This document shows, piece by piece, positions 7,230 through 15,686 of a DNA stretch of 64,000 nucleotides; position 1 is the first letter of the stretch, and every line of letters starts with the position of its first letter. The position numbers were made by a program, and so were the translations under genes. Where the stretch lies: NCBI GenBank assembly GCA_015488115.1, contig WFOK01000016.1, positions 1-64,000 of the forward strand, read 5' to 3'. This DNA comes from Mariprofundaceae bacterium (GTDB taxonomy: Bacteria; Pseudomonadota; Zetaproteobacteria; Mariprofundales; Mariprofundaceae). The notes below the pieces were generated by a model that was given only the letters and a program-made list of their open reading frames with translations, ran no database searches and was not told the origin of the DNA.

Positions 7230-7261
7230 AAGCGCTGCCCTGGCGGGCAGCGCTTTTTTTT
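7230..7261 (+). terminator. Intrinsic terminator of the ccoN-ccoO operon
   Basis: AGCGCTGCCC-TGGC-GGGCAGCGCT (7231-7254), a perfect 10-pair stem, is followed by seven to eight T. It separates the core subunit genes from the accessory genes starting at 7296. Confidence 0.9.
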
Positions 7262-7295
7262 GTAGCCTATCTCCATTTCTGCACGAGGAGGAAGC

Positions 7296-7601
7296 ATGAA
7301 CGGATGGTTTGCCGCATTGCTGCCCATTTTGCTAGCGCCCGTGTCGGCCTGGGCCGCAGGCTCGCAGAGCTTCGATCTCGGCATCGAGAGCATGCGCTCG
7401 CACTCCTACAGTGTGGGCATCTTTGTGTTCATGATGATCGCGATTGCCGTGTTTGTCGGCATCATGTTCGCGCATTTCCGACCGAAGAAAGGGGAAAAGG
7501 TCAAGACCGGTGAAAAAATGCTGTTCGGGTGGATCATCGTGGGCGTGATCGCAGCCATCCTGTTTGCGGCCGTGCAACTGCTTGACGGCATCCTTTTTTG
7601 A
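7296..7601 (+). CDS. Small exported two-span membrane protein in oxidase island
   Basis: The 101-residue protein has a cleavable-looking signal peptide (to about residue 21, AWAAGS), then two membrane spans (about 40-60 and 76-96) separated by a Lys-rich cytoplasmic loop (RPKKGEKVKTGEKM). The layout loosely recalls the N-terminal membrane hairpin of oxidase subunit II without the copper domain. First gene after the terminator at 7230-7261. Function unknown. Confidence 0.75.
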   Translation: MNGWFAALLPILLAPVSAWAAGSQSFDLGIESMRSHSYSVGIFVFMMIAIAVFVGIMFAHFRPKKGEKVKTGEKMLFGWIIVGVIAAILFAAVQLLDGILF

Positions 7602-7631
7602 GCTGACAATCCACGACCCACGGAGGTGTCG

Positions 7632-7898
7632 ATGTTTGGCATAGAACTACAGGATGGCTGGACCATCTATATCTGGCTGATCAGCGGGGCATGCATTCTG
7701 ATCGGTGTCGTGTTTGGCATACGCTGGGCTGCCCGCAACGAACAGTTCGACGAGGACATCAAGTATTTGGTGTTCGATGACAATGACAGGGACAAGATGG
7801 ATCCGGCCGAATTCGCCAAATACCAGGAGGTTGTCAAGAAGCAGGAGGCCAGGCGCAAGGAAGTCCTTGCTCAAAAAGAGGCCGAACGCAACAGCTAA
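7632..7898 (+). CDS. CcoS/FixS-like cbb3 oxidase maturation protein
   Basis: Start at the ATG 7632 because ACGGAGG lies just before it; an in-frame GTG at 7626 overlaps that site. The 88-residue product has one membrane span followed by RWAARNEQFDED (31-42) and VFDDND (47-52). These match the WAVRSGQFDD and LFDDD signatures of CcoS, needed for cofactor insertion into cbb3 oxidase. The Lys/Glu-rich helical tail is longer than in typical CcoS (about 50-70 residues). It precedes a cytochrome gene by 2 bases. Confidence 0.75.
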   Translation: MFGIELQDGWTIYIWLISGACILIGVVFGIRWAARNEQFDEDIKYLVFDDNDRDKMDPAEFAKYQEVVKKQEARRKEVLAQKEAERNS

Positions 7899-7900
7899 AT

Positions 7901-8395
7901 ATGCTTGAACGCATCAATTGGATGACCGTGGTCACAACGGCCATTCTATTGTTCGCCGGCTTGCTGATCTATGCCACGATTCAGGGCATCATGCATCCGG
8001 CCGAAAACAGAAAGGCGCGGCAGGAGCTTCCGTTTTACTCCACGGCGGACGCGGAACTTCAAAGGGCGGGTGGCGAATTGTACCGCAAGCTTCAGTGCCG
8101 TAATTGCCATACAATATGGTCGGTCAAGAGCGTGTACCAGAATGTGCCAGCGCCGAGTCTGGATGGTATTGGGTCGCTGCGCAGCGAGGATTGGCTATAC
8201 CGCTACTTTTCTGCTGAGAACCCACAGGCCATTTTACCCACGCGCTTGAAGGACAAATATAAGATGCCGTCCTATGCCGATCTGGATGAAAAGGAGAGGC
8301 GTATCTTGGCCCGGTATTTTGCAAGCTTGAAGGTGCGCGACTGGTACCTTGATGAGGTTCGCAAGGCCGAGCGGGCCAAGTTGACTGGACAATGA
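7901..8395 (+). CDS. Membrane-anchored mono-haem c-type cytochrome
   Basis: The 164-residue protein has an N-terminal anchor (about 8-28) and a periplasmic cytochrome domain with CRNCH (66-70) and Met122 (KYKMPSY) as probable distal ligand. SLDGIGSLRSEDWLY is shared with the cytochrome at 1070-1720, so they are likely paralogues. It overlaps the next gene by 4 bases (ATGA). With the haem-free CcoP-like subunit nearby, it is a candidate for the missing CcoP haem function; this is inference. Confidence 0.88.
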   Translation: MLERINWMTVVTTAILLFAGLLIYATIQGIMHPAENRKARQELPFYSTADAELQRAGGELYRKLQCRNCHTIWSVKSVYQNVPAPSLDGIGSLRSEDWLYRYFSAENPQAILPTRLKDKYKMPSYADLDEKERRILARYFASLKVRDWYLDEVRKAERAKLTGQ

Positions 8396-8919
8396 GGACA
8401 AGCATGCAGCAACGAAGCCCAAGCAAGAAAACGAAGCCTCGGCTGACCGCCGATTCCTGGGCGCCTTACTGGGTGCGCGGTCTGCTGGCGCTGGGGCTTG
8501 GTATGGCCGCCTATAAGGGCGGCCTGGCTCTGCTTGACGTGCATCTCGAATGGTACCGCGGCATGCATGGCTTCGGCCTTGACTGGGTGCTGGCCATGAG
8601 CGTGCTGCCCGTGGCCACGGGCATCGTCGTCGGTGTGATTTATGGCTTTGGTGGCAAGTATTTGGCGCATTTTCCCCCCGCACTGATCATGTCCTGGTCC
8701 TATCTGCACACGCAGGCCTTGCCCGAGGGTGTGCATCTGCTTCCATGGGCCATCTGGATCATGTTTGTCATTTTGCAGATGGAGTTCTGTGCTGTCGGTG
8801 GCTTCATCGGCGAATTACTGACCAGAAGGTTTTTTTCCTGGGACAATCCGAACTTCAGGCGCGCCGATTCCGTTCCATTGCCGGATCAGGATGAGGGCAA
8901 TCCACCCGGACATTCATGA
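8392..8919 (+). CDS. Multi-span membrane protein of unknown function
   Basis: 175 residues: a basic, polar N-terminus of about 25 residues, then three to four hydrophobic spans and a cytoplasmic tail. Conserved-looking stretches include HGFGLDWVLAMSVLPV and FCAVGGFIGELLTRRFF. It overlaps the preceding cytochrome and the following FGE-like gene by 4 bases each, so the three are probably translated together. No family recognised; it may anchor or assemble the neighbouring periplasmic proteins. Confidence 0.78.
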   Translation: MRTSMQQRSPSKKTKPRLTADSWAPYWVRGLLALGLGMAAYKGGLALLDVHLEWYRGMHGFGLDWVLAMSVLPVATGIVVGVIYGFGGKYLAHFPPALIMSWSYLHTQALPEGVHLLPWAIWIMFVILQMEFCAVGGFIGELLTRRFFSWDNPNFRRADSVPLPDQDEGNPPGHS

Positions 8920-9968
8920 AGCGATATCGCAGGCCGCACCTGGATGCGCGCGAACTGAAGCGGCGCAAGCGCTGGCTAACGGCTACGCTGGTTGTCTGCA
9001 TCACGGCGGCCATGGTGGGAGGGTCGCTTCATGTCATGAAGCTGGGTTCGCTCAGGCTTGATGAGATGCGTGCCAAGGCGAGTTATGACCCGGCCGAGAT
9101 GGAGAAACACATTCGAGCCGCAGGCGAGGAGATTTATCTGCAGGAGGCCAACGAGCGCGACAGCTCTACCTGGGTCAGCTACACGCGGGGTGAAGCTGCC
9201 TCGCTGCTCAATGATGCCCAATGGAGCGAACTCGATCAGATGATCTATATCCCGGCTGGCGTGTTCGAAATGGGCACGGACGACCCGCGCTCAAATGAGG
9301 CCAACCGGCCAAAACACAAGGTGTTCGTCAAGGCCTTCCGTATCGACAAGTATCCCGTGACCCAGGCCGAATATGCGCGCTTTGTCGCGGCCAAGCATTA
9401 CCGGCCGCCGCTGAACTGGCGGGATGGCAAGATACCCCAGGGCCTGCTCATGCATCCGGTGACCATGGTTTCCTGGTACAATGCCCGTGATTACTGCGCA
9501 TGGGTGGGCAAAAGGCTGCCGACCGAGGCAGAGTGGGAAAAGGCCGCGCGAGGCACTGACGGGCGGCGATGGCCCTGGGGCAATCGCTTGGTGCCACAGA
9601 ACCTGAATACCTATTATCAGGTAGGACATACGACACCGGTTGATGCCTATCCGGGGGGCGCAAGCCCGTATGGTGTCATGGACATGGCGGGGAATGTGCA
9701 GGAATGGGTGGCCGATGTTTTTGCTCCCTATCCGGACTCTCCGGCCAGCGACCAAGTGTTTCAGGCCAAGGAGATCGACCCGAATTATCACCGTGGCTCG
9801 GATGAGAAGGAGGAGCTTGTCTATCGCGTCATGCGCGGTGGCTCGTGGAAGAGCGATCCTTTCTCCACGACGACATATCACCGCAATTATGCCTTGCCAA
9901 ACTATGCCTCGGACTTTTTTGGCTTCCGCTGCGCCATGGATGCAGAGGAGGCAAAGGAGCAGAGATGA
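8916..9968 (+). CDS. Membrane-anchored FGE/SUMF1-fold protein without catalytic cysteines
   Basis: 350 residues: basic start, one membrane anchor (about 20-40), then a formylglycine-generating-enzyme-fold domain (110-340). Signatures are IPAGVFEMG, KYPVTQAEYARF, RLPTEAEWEKAAR, GNVQEWVAD, RVMRGGSW and GFRCA. True FGE has two copper-binding cysteines just after RGGSW; here the sequence reads KSDPFS, with none. It is therefore unlikely to make formylglycine. It resembles the non-sulfatase branch of the family (NirV-like or structural). Overlaps on both sides by 4 bases place it firmly in the oxidase accessory operon. Confidence 0.88.
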   Translation: MKRYRRPHLDARELKRRKRWLTATLVVCITAAMVGGSLHVMKLGSLRLDEMRAKASYDPAEMEKHIRAAGEEIYLQEANERDSSTWVSYTRGEAASLLNDAQWSELDQMIYIPAGVFEMGTDDPRSNEANRPKHKVFVKAFRIDKYPVTQAEYARFVAAKHYRPPLNWRDGKIPQGLLMHPVTMVSWYNARDYCAWVGKRLPTEAEWEKAARGTDGRRWPWGNRLVPQNLNTYYQVGHTTPVDAYPGGASPYGVMDMAGNVQEWVADVFAPYPDSPASDQVFQAKEIDPNYHRGSDEKEELVYRVMRGGSWKSDPFSTTTYHRNYALPNYASDFFGFRCAMDAEEAKEQR

Positions 9969-10198
9969 AACGACTTGTGCAATTGGAGATGCTTGCATTG
10001 TTCCTGCTGTTCAGCCAGCCAGCCATGGCCGTGGACAGCTACCGCTTTCTGCATGTGACCATCGACACTCCATGGCTGGTGTTCGTGTTTTTGTTTTTCC
10101 TTGTTTTTGCGCCCATGATTCTCTCGGCCATCATCTATGTCCGGCAAGCCATGAAACGTGATGCTGAGGAGGACGAGAGCGATGAGAAGACTTCGTAG
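9965..10198 (+). CDS. Small exported single-span membrane protein
   Basis: Start at the ATG overlapping the upstream stop (ATGA), with AAAGGAG before it. The 77-residue product has a signal peptide to about residue 22 (PAMAVD), a short periplasmic piece, one strong span (35-58), then an acidic tail DAEEDESDEKTS. It overlaps the next gene by 17 bases. Function unknown. Confidence 0.7.
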   Translation: MKRLVQLEMLALFLLFSQPAMAVDSYRFLHVTIDTPWLVFVFLFFLVFAPMILSAIIYVRQAMKRDAEEDESDEKTS

Positions 10199-10541
10199 CC
10201 TTGTTTTGCTGCTCATCCTGTTTTGCGGCGCAGCTCCGATGTCCGGACAGGCTGCGTCCGCTCCCGCCCAGCAGGTCTCGCCTGAGGCCATGATTCAACA
10301 GTTCGTTGGCGAGGATGAACTCAGTCCCCAGCGCCGTATTGAAACCAAACGGAAGCACGAGATCCTGTTTCTGATGGGGCTGGCCTTGCTCGTGTTGCTG
10401 CTGGCAACCGGCGGTTTTGGCATCGCCATGGCTGCTTTTGGCAAGGAAGTGTTCGTGCCACACATGATTCTGGCCGGCTTGAGCCTGACGCTGGCCATTG
10501 CACATGCCGTGACCTCCATCGTCTGGTTCTGGCCCTACTAG
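10182..10541 (+). CDS. Exported two-span membrane protein, unknown
   Basis: Start at ATG 10182, 9 bases after GAGGAGG; an upstream ATG at 10158 lacks such a site. The 119-residue product has a signal peptide (to about residue 25, GQAAS), a polar stretch and two membrane spans ending WFWPY. Arrangement parallels the small protein at 7296-7601. Probably an accessory membrane subunit; no family recognised. Confidence 0.72.
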   Translation: MRRLRSLVLLLILFCGAAPMSGQAASAPAQQVSPEAMIQQFVGEDELSPQRRIETKRKHEILFLMGLALLVLLLATGGFGIAMAAFGKEVFVPHMILAGLSLTLAIAHAVTSIVWFWPY

Positions 10542-10572
10542 CTTTCCCGACGGGCATCAGCAGGCCAATCGC

Positions 10573-13191
10573 ATGAATCCACACTGGCTGCTGGTCGCTG
10601 TCTATGCCGGAACCGGCATGACCGCGCTGGCCTACGAAATCCTCTGGATGCGCATGTTGTCGCTGATGTACGGCATCAGCTCGTTTGGCGTTGTGTTCAC
10701 GGTGACGGCCTTCATGGCCGGCTTGGGACTGGGCAGCCTTCTGGGCACGCGGTCTGCTGTGCGCTTTTCCGCGCGACGCGGTCTTTCGACTTTGGCTCTC
10801 ATCGAGGGCGGGCTGGCCTTGTATGCCATGATCCTTCCGCTGCTGTTGCCCAGGTTGGACTCGTTCCTGCTTCATCTGGGTGCCGGCCTTCCATTGGGCA
10901 GCTGGCATGCCCTTCAGGGCGCGGGGGTGCTCCTGCTGCTGCTGCCGGCCGCTCTGCTCATGGGGCTTGCCTTCCCAATGGCTCTGGCGGGAGCGCGAGC
11001 CTTCAGGATCGATGTGGGGATCATGTACGGAAGCAATGCTTTGGGCGGCGCCGTGGGGGCATGGTTGCCTTTGTGGCTGTTGCCTGCCTTGGGCTGGCGT
11101 CACAGCCTTTGGCTCACTGCGGCCGTAGGGCTTTTTCTGTCCTTTTCTGCATGGTTCTTGAGCAGGGAAGCCGATACACGTGCGGAAGACAGGCACGAGC
11201 ATGGGGGGGGCGCATCCGCTGTTCGACCACCGGTACCGGATCTCCTGGCCTATGCCTTGATCGGTGCATCGGCCCTGATGTTCGAGGTGCTCTGGTCACG
11301 CCTGTTTGGGACACTGTTGTTACGCACCGAATACGTGCTGGCCGTGCTGCTCTTTGTCTATCTTGCAGGCATTGGGCTGGGAGGAGTGTTGGGTCGGCGG
11401 TTGCAAGCGCCTTTCTGGTTCAAGTCATTTCCGTTGCTCATTGCCACGGCGGCCATTGCCAGTCTCTATGCCCTTCCTCTGCTTGGTCAGTGGATTGCTG
11501 CGACATCGTTCCCCTCGTTTCCCATTGCGCTGATGACGCAGGCCCTGGCCATCACGGGCTGCACATTGCCGGTCACGTTGCTGCTTGGTGCCTGGTTGCC
11601 GATGCTCAACCGGCGCTTCTCCGGTGGGGATCCCTCCGGAGGCGGCTGGTGGTATGGAGCCAACAGCATCGGTGGCGCCGTTGGCGCCATGCTGGCCGGT
11701 TTTGCATTGATCCCAGTCCTTGGCAGCCCCATGGCCCTGATCCTTGCAGCCGTGCTGGTCTTCGCGGCTGGCATGCGATGGGCGCATGAGCCAAGACTAT
11801 GGATGTTCTTGCCCGCTTTGCTCTTACTTGCCTGGCCGGTGATGCACTGGCCTCCCGTGGCCGATCTGTTGCCCCGCCTGAAGGATGTGAAGGATCTCTC
11901 CGTATACGAGGATGCCATTGCACTTACACATGTCGTGGAGCGAGCTGATGGGCAACGCCTTCTTCTTTCCGACCTTCAGCGCATGGATGCCTCGAGTGAC
12001 CCTCTGGCGGTCGTCGTTCAGAAGAATCAGTCCCGGTTGCCGCTGCTGTTGCATCCAGGGGCTGAAAGCATCTTGTTTCTGGGGCTCGGTACGGGAATCA
12101 CGGCATCAGGATCCCTGGCGTTTCCCGGTCTTAGAAAGCGCGTGAGCGTTGAGCTCTCGCAAGGCGCCATCCTGGCCGCCGGCACCTATTTCAGGCCTGT
12201 CAACGCGGGCATTCTGGATCAAATGCAGATCATCGTCGATGACGGGCGTCGTTTTTTGCGCACGGGCATGGAGACCTATGATGTGATTGTGGGCGATCTG
12301 TTCCATCCGGATATGGCAGGTCGGGCCAATCTTCTTTCGCTGCAACAGTTTCGAAGGGTTCGCGCCCGACTGACGGACCATGGGGTGTTCGTGCAATGGC
12401 TTGCGCTCAACCAGTTTGATGTACGTTCTCTGAAGGTGATTCTGGCAACCTTTCTGAAGGCCTTTGGTTCGGGGCATGCGGTCGTGTTCATCGATGGCTA
12501 TCGACTGGCCATGGTCGGTTTCAAGGGCCCCCCATCCACGGTCGCAAGGCTTATGCGGCAACATGCCCTGCTCGAGGGGGATGCCGGCGGACATGAAGGG
12601 CTATGGACATGGCTTGGTCGCTGCTGGGGGGAGATTCCCGGGAAATGGCTGCAAGAGGTTCCCCTGCAGGATGAATGGTCCCCCGTCATTGAATACGCAT
12701 TGCCGCGGGTGCGCTATGAGGGCGGTGTGGACATGATCGCCATGTGGGGTTGGCTGCTGCAATGGCGTGCGAGCGATGAAGCGGTCCTGCGCTTCTGGCA
12801 TGCAGACGCTTCGCATCGTCCCCCCTTGGTTCGGGCCCGGGCTGGCAGTGCCCTGGATGTGCGCATGTGGCTTGCCGAGCTGCAAGGGGATGAGCACAAG
12901 GCCGTTGCTTATGCGAGGCTGGCCAAGCGCGCAAATGGGAAAGACCGATGGCCGAGCATTCTGCTCGCCGATCGTATGTTTGCTTCCCTGCGGTACGGTC
13001 TTCCCTCCGGGCTGACGCGCAGGCAGGCCTTGATGAAGATCTTGGATGTGTATCCTTGGCATGAGGGCGCGTTGCGCGAGATGTGGCTGCTGAGCCAGGA
13101 GGACGGCCATGTCTCGGAGGCCAGGCGATGGCATGACCGGCTGGCAGCCGTCGCTCCGCTCACCATTGATGTCCGCTCCGGTTTACATTAG
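10573..13191 (+). CDS. Large membrane protein with C-terminal spermidine-synthase-like domain
   Basis: 872 residues. The first ~430 form many membrane spans organised as two similar halves (MTALAYEILWMRMLS near the start and ASALMFEVLWSRLFG near residue 240). A Rossmann methyltransferase/aminopropyltransferase-like domain follows, with LFLGLGTGITAS near residue 500, an acidic residue in SVELSQ, and VIVGDLFHP. A helical tail, possibly TPR-like, completes it. Such fused proteins are often annotated as spermidine synthases, but the true substrate is unknown. It lies 11 bases upstream of ccoG and in the same operon. Confidence 0.85.
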   Translation: MNPHWLLVAVYAGTGMTALAYEILWMRMLSLMYGISSFGVVFTVTAFMAGLGLGSLLGTRSAVRFSARRGLSTLALIEGGLALYAMILPLLLPRLDSFLLHLGAGLPLGSWHALQGAGVLLLLLPAALLMGLAFPMALAGARAFRIDVGIMYGSNALGGAVGAWLPLWLLPALGWRHSLWLTAAVGLFLSFSAWFLSREADTRAEDRHEHGGGASAVRPPVPDLLAYALIGASALMFEVLWSRLFGTLLLRTEYVLAVLLFVYLAGIGLGGVLGRRLQAPFWFKSFPLLIATAAIASLYALPLLGQWIAATSFPSFPIALMTQALAITGCTLPVTLLLGAWLPMLNRRFSGGDPSGGGWWYGANSIGGAVGAMLAGFALIPVLGSPMALILAAVLVFAAGMRWAHEPRLWMFLPALLLLAWPVMHWPPVADLLPRLKDVKDLSVYEDAIALTHVVERADGQRLLLSDLQRMDASSDPLAVVVQKNQSRLPLLLHPGAESILFLGLGTGITASGSLAFPGLRKRVSVELSQGAILAAGTYFRPVNAGILDQMQIIVDDGRRFLRTGMETYDVIVGDLFHPDMAGRANLLSLQQFRRVRARLTDHGVFVQWLALNQFDVRSLKVILATFLKAFGSGHAVVFIDGYRLAMVGFKGPPSTVARLMRQHALLEGDAGGHEGLWTWLGRCWGEIPGKWLQEVPLQDEWSPVIEYALPRVRYEGGVDMIAMWGWLLQWRASDEAVLRFWHADASHRPPLVRARAGSALDVRMWLAELQGDEHKAVAYARLAKRANGKDRWPSILLADRMFASLRYGLPSGLTRRQALMKILDVYPWHEGALREMWLLSQEDGHVSEARRWHDRLAAVAPLTIDVRSGLH

Positions 13192-13202
13192 TATTTGCTG
13201 AT

Positions 13203-14531
13203 ATGTCTGCCGGCAATGCACTCAACCAGATTCCGGTTCGCGAGGAGCCGCGCGTTCCCGGCGCTAGTTTTCTGCATCCTGCGCGACGCCTGAGCCAGTT
13301 GCTGACCCTTGTCCTGCTCATTGCCATTCCCGCCTCGGGCCTGTTTCGCATCGATCCCGTCTCGGGCTCCTTTGTCATGCTCGATCGGCAGATTTGGTTC
13401 TCCGATATCTTCATTGTCATGGGGTTCTGGATTTTTGTGGCCAGTCTGCTGGTCATGATGTACTCTCTGGTGGGCGCCGTGTTTTGTGGATGGATGTGTC
13501 CACAGAACACAGTGTCCGAATGGGCCAATCACCTGACCGAGCGTCTGCTTGGCCGCAAGGCCCGGATGATGAGCTTGGATGGCAGCAGGATGGAGGTGGC
13601 CAGGCGCCGGAAGTCTCTGCTCAATTATCTTGTGCTGGGCATGTTGCTGCTGGCTGCGGCCATGTTCTATGCTCTGATTCCGCTGTTTTACTTCTATCCG
13701 CCAGAAGCTATCTGGTCTTTTGTCACGTTCCGGGAGGATCCGGCCCTGGCGGATTCATTACACTGGATCTATTTCGTGGTCGTGGCCGTGATGTTTATCG
13801 ATATTGCGGTCATTCGACATTTGTTGTGCAAGTACATGTGTATCTACCGTGTCTGGCAGCATTCGTTCAAGACTAGGGACACCCTGCATGTTTCCTATGA
13901 CGCATCACGCGCTGAGGATTGCGCTCATTGTCATTATTGCATGGATGCCTGCTTTCTCGATCTTGATCCGCGCAAGCCCGAGCTGTTTGACAGTTGCGTC
14001 AACTGTGGTGAATGCATTGTGGCCTGCGATGAGCTTCATGTGCGGAGCAGGAAGATGCAGGGCCCGGGGCTGTTGCGCCTGAAGCTGGGGGATGAATGGA
14101 AGGGCAGGTCGCGAGGCGCGCTGGGCTCCTTTTTCGGCCGCGCCAAGGCTGCCACGGCTTTTACATTGTTGGGTCTGCTGATGTTTGCCTATGGCATTAC
14201 GCAGTATGCGCCGGCCTCGTTCACGGTCTATCGCAGCGACCGCTGGCAGGGCAGCGATGTACGCGATTACACGATCAACATTGCCTGGAAGCTGAACCGG
14301 CCCGAGGATCTGTCGGTGCGCGTCGATGGGCTGGATTCCTCTTTGTACCGGCTGGAGCGCAGCAGGGTGCATTTTGATCAGGCCGGGAGGGTGAACGTCG
14401 GGCTGCATTTGAGCAAGAACATGCCCGAGGGCCTGCACCGGTTCAATATTGTCGTTGCTTCAGAGGACGGCTGGTCGGATGATTACGAGCTTCGCCATTA
14501 TGCCAATGGCGGTGGCAAGCAGGGGCTGTGA
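13203..14531 (+). CDS. ccoG: cbb3 oxidase assembly iron-sulfur protein CcoG
   Basis: 442 residues with four to five membrane spans. VFCGWMCPQ (Cys95, Cys99) is the CcoG motif linked to copper reduction. Two four-cysteine [4Fe-4S] sites follow: Cys240/243/246/250 and Cys265/268/271/275, the second in CVNCGECIVACD. The C-terminal periplasmic region resembles the Ig-like domain of the family. The first cluster is unusual in lacking the Pro after its last Cys (CMDACFLD). CcoG helps deliver copper to cbb3 oxidase; its position supports that here. Confidence 0.93.
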   Translation: MSAGNALNQIPVREEPRVPGASFLHPARRLSQLLTLVLLIAIPASGLFRIDPVSGSFVMLDRQIWFSDIFIVMGFWIFVASLLVMMYSLVGAVFCGWMCPQNTVSEWANHLTERLLGRKARMMSLDGSRMEVARRRKSLLNYLVLGMLLLAAAMFYALIPLFYFYPPEAIWSFVTFREDPALADSLHWIYFVVVAVMFIDIAVIRHLLCKYMCIYRVWQHSFKTRDTLHVSYDASRAEDCAHCHYCMDACFLDLDPRKPELFDSCVNCGECIVACDELHVRSRKMQGPGLLRLKLGDEWKGRSRGALGSFFGRAKAATAFTLLGLLMFAYGITQYAPASFTVYRSDRWQGSDVRDYTINIAWKLNRPEDLSVRVDGLDSSLYRLERSRVHFDQAGRVNVGLHLSKNMPEGLHRFNIVVASEDGWSDDYELRHYANGGGKQGL

Positions 14532-14543
14532 GGTAGCGATCCA

Positions 14544-14963
14544 ATGGAAGAAAAGAAGAAGTCATCAGACGAATCTCGGGATGTCGGACCGGTCAACAGC
14601 AAGTGGGGCGAGATACCGGAGGACCATTTCGGCTATGCATCGGATGAAGAACGCCGCAGGAAGAGAGGTTTGGAGGATTGGGAACTGGTGGAGAAGATTC
14701 CAGAGTCCCAGCGTCGCGTTCCGGCATGGTTCTTCGCCATCATCCTCGCTGTGCTGCTGGTCGCTTTCGGTCTGACCCTGCCGTTCTGGGGCGACAGGCC
14801 GGACCATCCAAGGCCTTGGTTCACCTGGGGGCATGTCGCGGCCGTGGCTTATTTGCTGATCGCAGGCGGCTTCATCTATTTCATGACCACGCTTTACGGA
14901 TCCAAGCGTGCCGGTCGACTGGATAGCGATCAGGAACGGGACGAAGATGATGCTTCCAAATAG
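14544..14963 (+). CDS. Two-span membrane protein of the oxidase island, unknown
   Basis: 139 residues: a long charged cytoplasmic N-terminus (about 60 residues), two membrane spans (about 62-80 and 96-115) joined by a short loop with WGDRPDHPRPWFTWGH, and an acidic tail. It follows ccoG by 12 bases and overlaps the next cytochrome by 17. The site could be that of a CcoH- or CcoP-type accessory protein, but no family signature is visible. Confidence 0.72.
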   Translation: MEEKKKSSDESRDVGPVNSKWGEIPEDHFGYASDEERRRKRGLEDWELVEKIPESQRRVPAWFFAIILAVLLVAFGLTLPFWGDRPDHPRPWFTWGHVAAVAYLLIAGGFIYFMTTLYGSKRAGRLDSDQERDEDDASK

Positions 14964-15264
14964 CATGACTGCCTTCAGTGGCCTGCTGCTGGCGTCGTTG
15001 CTTGCTTCCTGCACTCAGGAAAGTCCCGCCGTCCCTGCCTATCCGGAAATGGATGGCGAGAGATTCAGGGTTTTTGCGGAACACTGCTCATCCTGCCATG
15101 CCCCGCCGAAGCCGACGGTTCACGTTGCAAGGGAATGGCCCTTCGTGATCGCCCGCATGCAGCAGCATCGTGTGCAGCGTGGGCTGGGGCCGATCCCGGC
15201 TGCGGACATGGAGAAGATCAAGGACTATCTGCTCGAATATGCCAAGGCGGAGCATGGGCGATGA
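14947..15264 (+). CDS. Mono-haem c-type cytochrome lipoprotein
   Basis: The ATG at 14947 gives a 105-residue product with lipobox LLASC (Cys22) and haem site CSSCH (47-51); an in-frame ATG at 14965 is an alternative. Met76 or so (ARMQQHR) may be the distal ligand. The fold is short, about 70 residues after the lipid anchor. It overlaps the next gene by 4 bases (ATGA). Probably a membrane-tethered periplasmic electron carrier. Confidence 0.8.
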   Translation: MMLPNSMTAFSGLLLASLLASCTQESPAVPAYPEMDGERFRVFAEHCSSCHAPPKPTVHVAREWPFVIARMQQHRVQRGLGPIPAADMEKIKDYLLEYAKAEHGR

Positions 15265-15686
15265 GGAAGGTATCCTTCTGGCTGTTGATTTTGCTCATGG
15301 GGGGATTTCTAGCTGGCTGCTCGTCGAACGAACAGGCCTGGAAGCCGCCGGCCAAGCAATGGCAGGACCTGACCGTCGAGGTCGAATCGCGTCCTGAACT
15401 CCCTCGCCAGGGCATGAACGAGTTCATCGTCATCGTGAACCGCGCTAAGCGTGGTTACATCTCCGACCTGATCGTGAATGTTCGGACCGAGCACAGTGGT
15501 GATTGGCGTCAGGCCATGCCGGATGGCGCACTGGGCGTCTATCGGCGTGCGCTCCCCGTTGAAGATCCGGGGCGCGAACATCTGTACGTGCAACTGATTC
15601 GCGGACAGAAGCAACAAGCTGAACTCGTCTTTCCGCTCGCTGTCGGTACGCCTGCTCTTCAGGGGGACGCTGTTGAACGCAACTAG
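15261..15686 (+). CDS. Periplasmic lipoprotein, possible FixH/YtkA-like fold
   Basis: Start at the ATG overlapping the upstream stop. The 141-residue protein has a lipobox LAGC near residue 20 and a beta-rich domain with GMNEFIVIVNRA, then MPDGALGVYRRALP and YVQLIRG. The order (opening strand, a Met-bearing turn, a Tyr-containing strand, a closing strand) recalls the YtkA/FixH family found in oxidase operons. The match is weak. It overlaps the next cytochrome by 14 bases. Confidence 0.7.
   Translation: MRKVSFWLLILLMGGFLAGCSSNEQAWKPPAKQWQDLTVEVESRPELPRQGMNEFIVIVNRAKRGYISDLIVNVRTEHSGDWRQAMPDGALGVYRRALPVEDPGREHLYVQLIRGQKQQAELVFPLAVGTPALQGDAVERN

Noticed and set aside
8916-9968. Sulfatase-activating formylglycine-generating enzyme
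   Set aside because: The cysteine pair after RGGSW is missing and no sulfatase gene is nearby.
10573-13191. Ordinary spermidine synthase
   Set aside because: Long membrane part and unclear substrate residues; the name would overstate the evidence.
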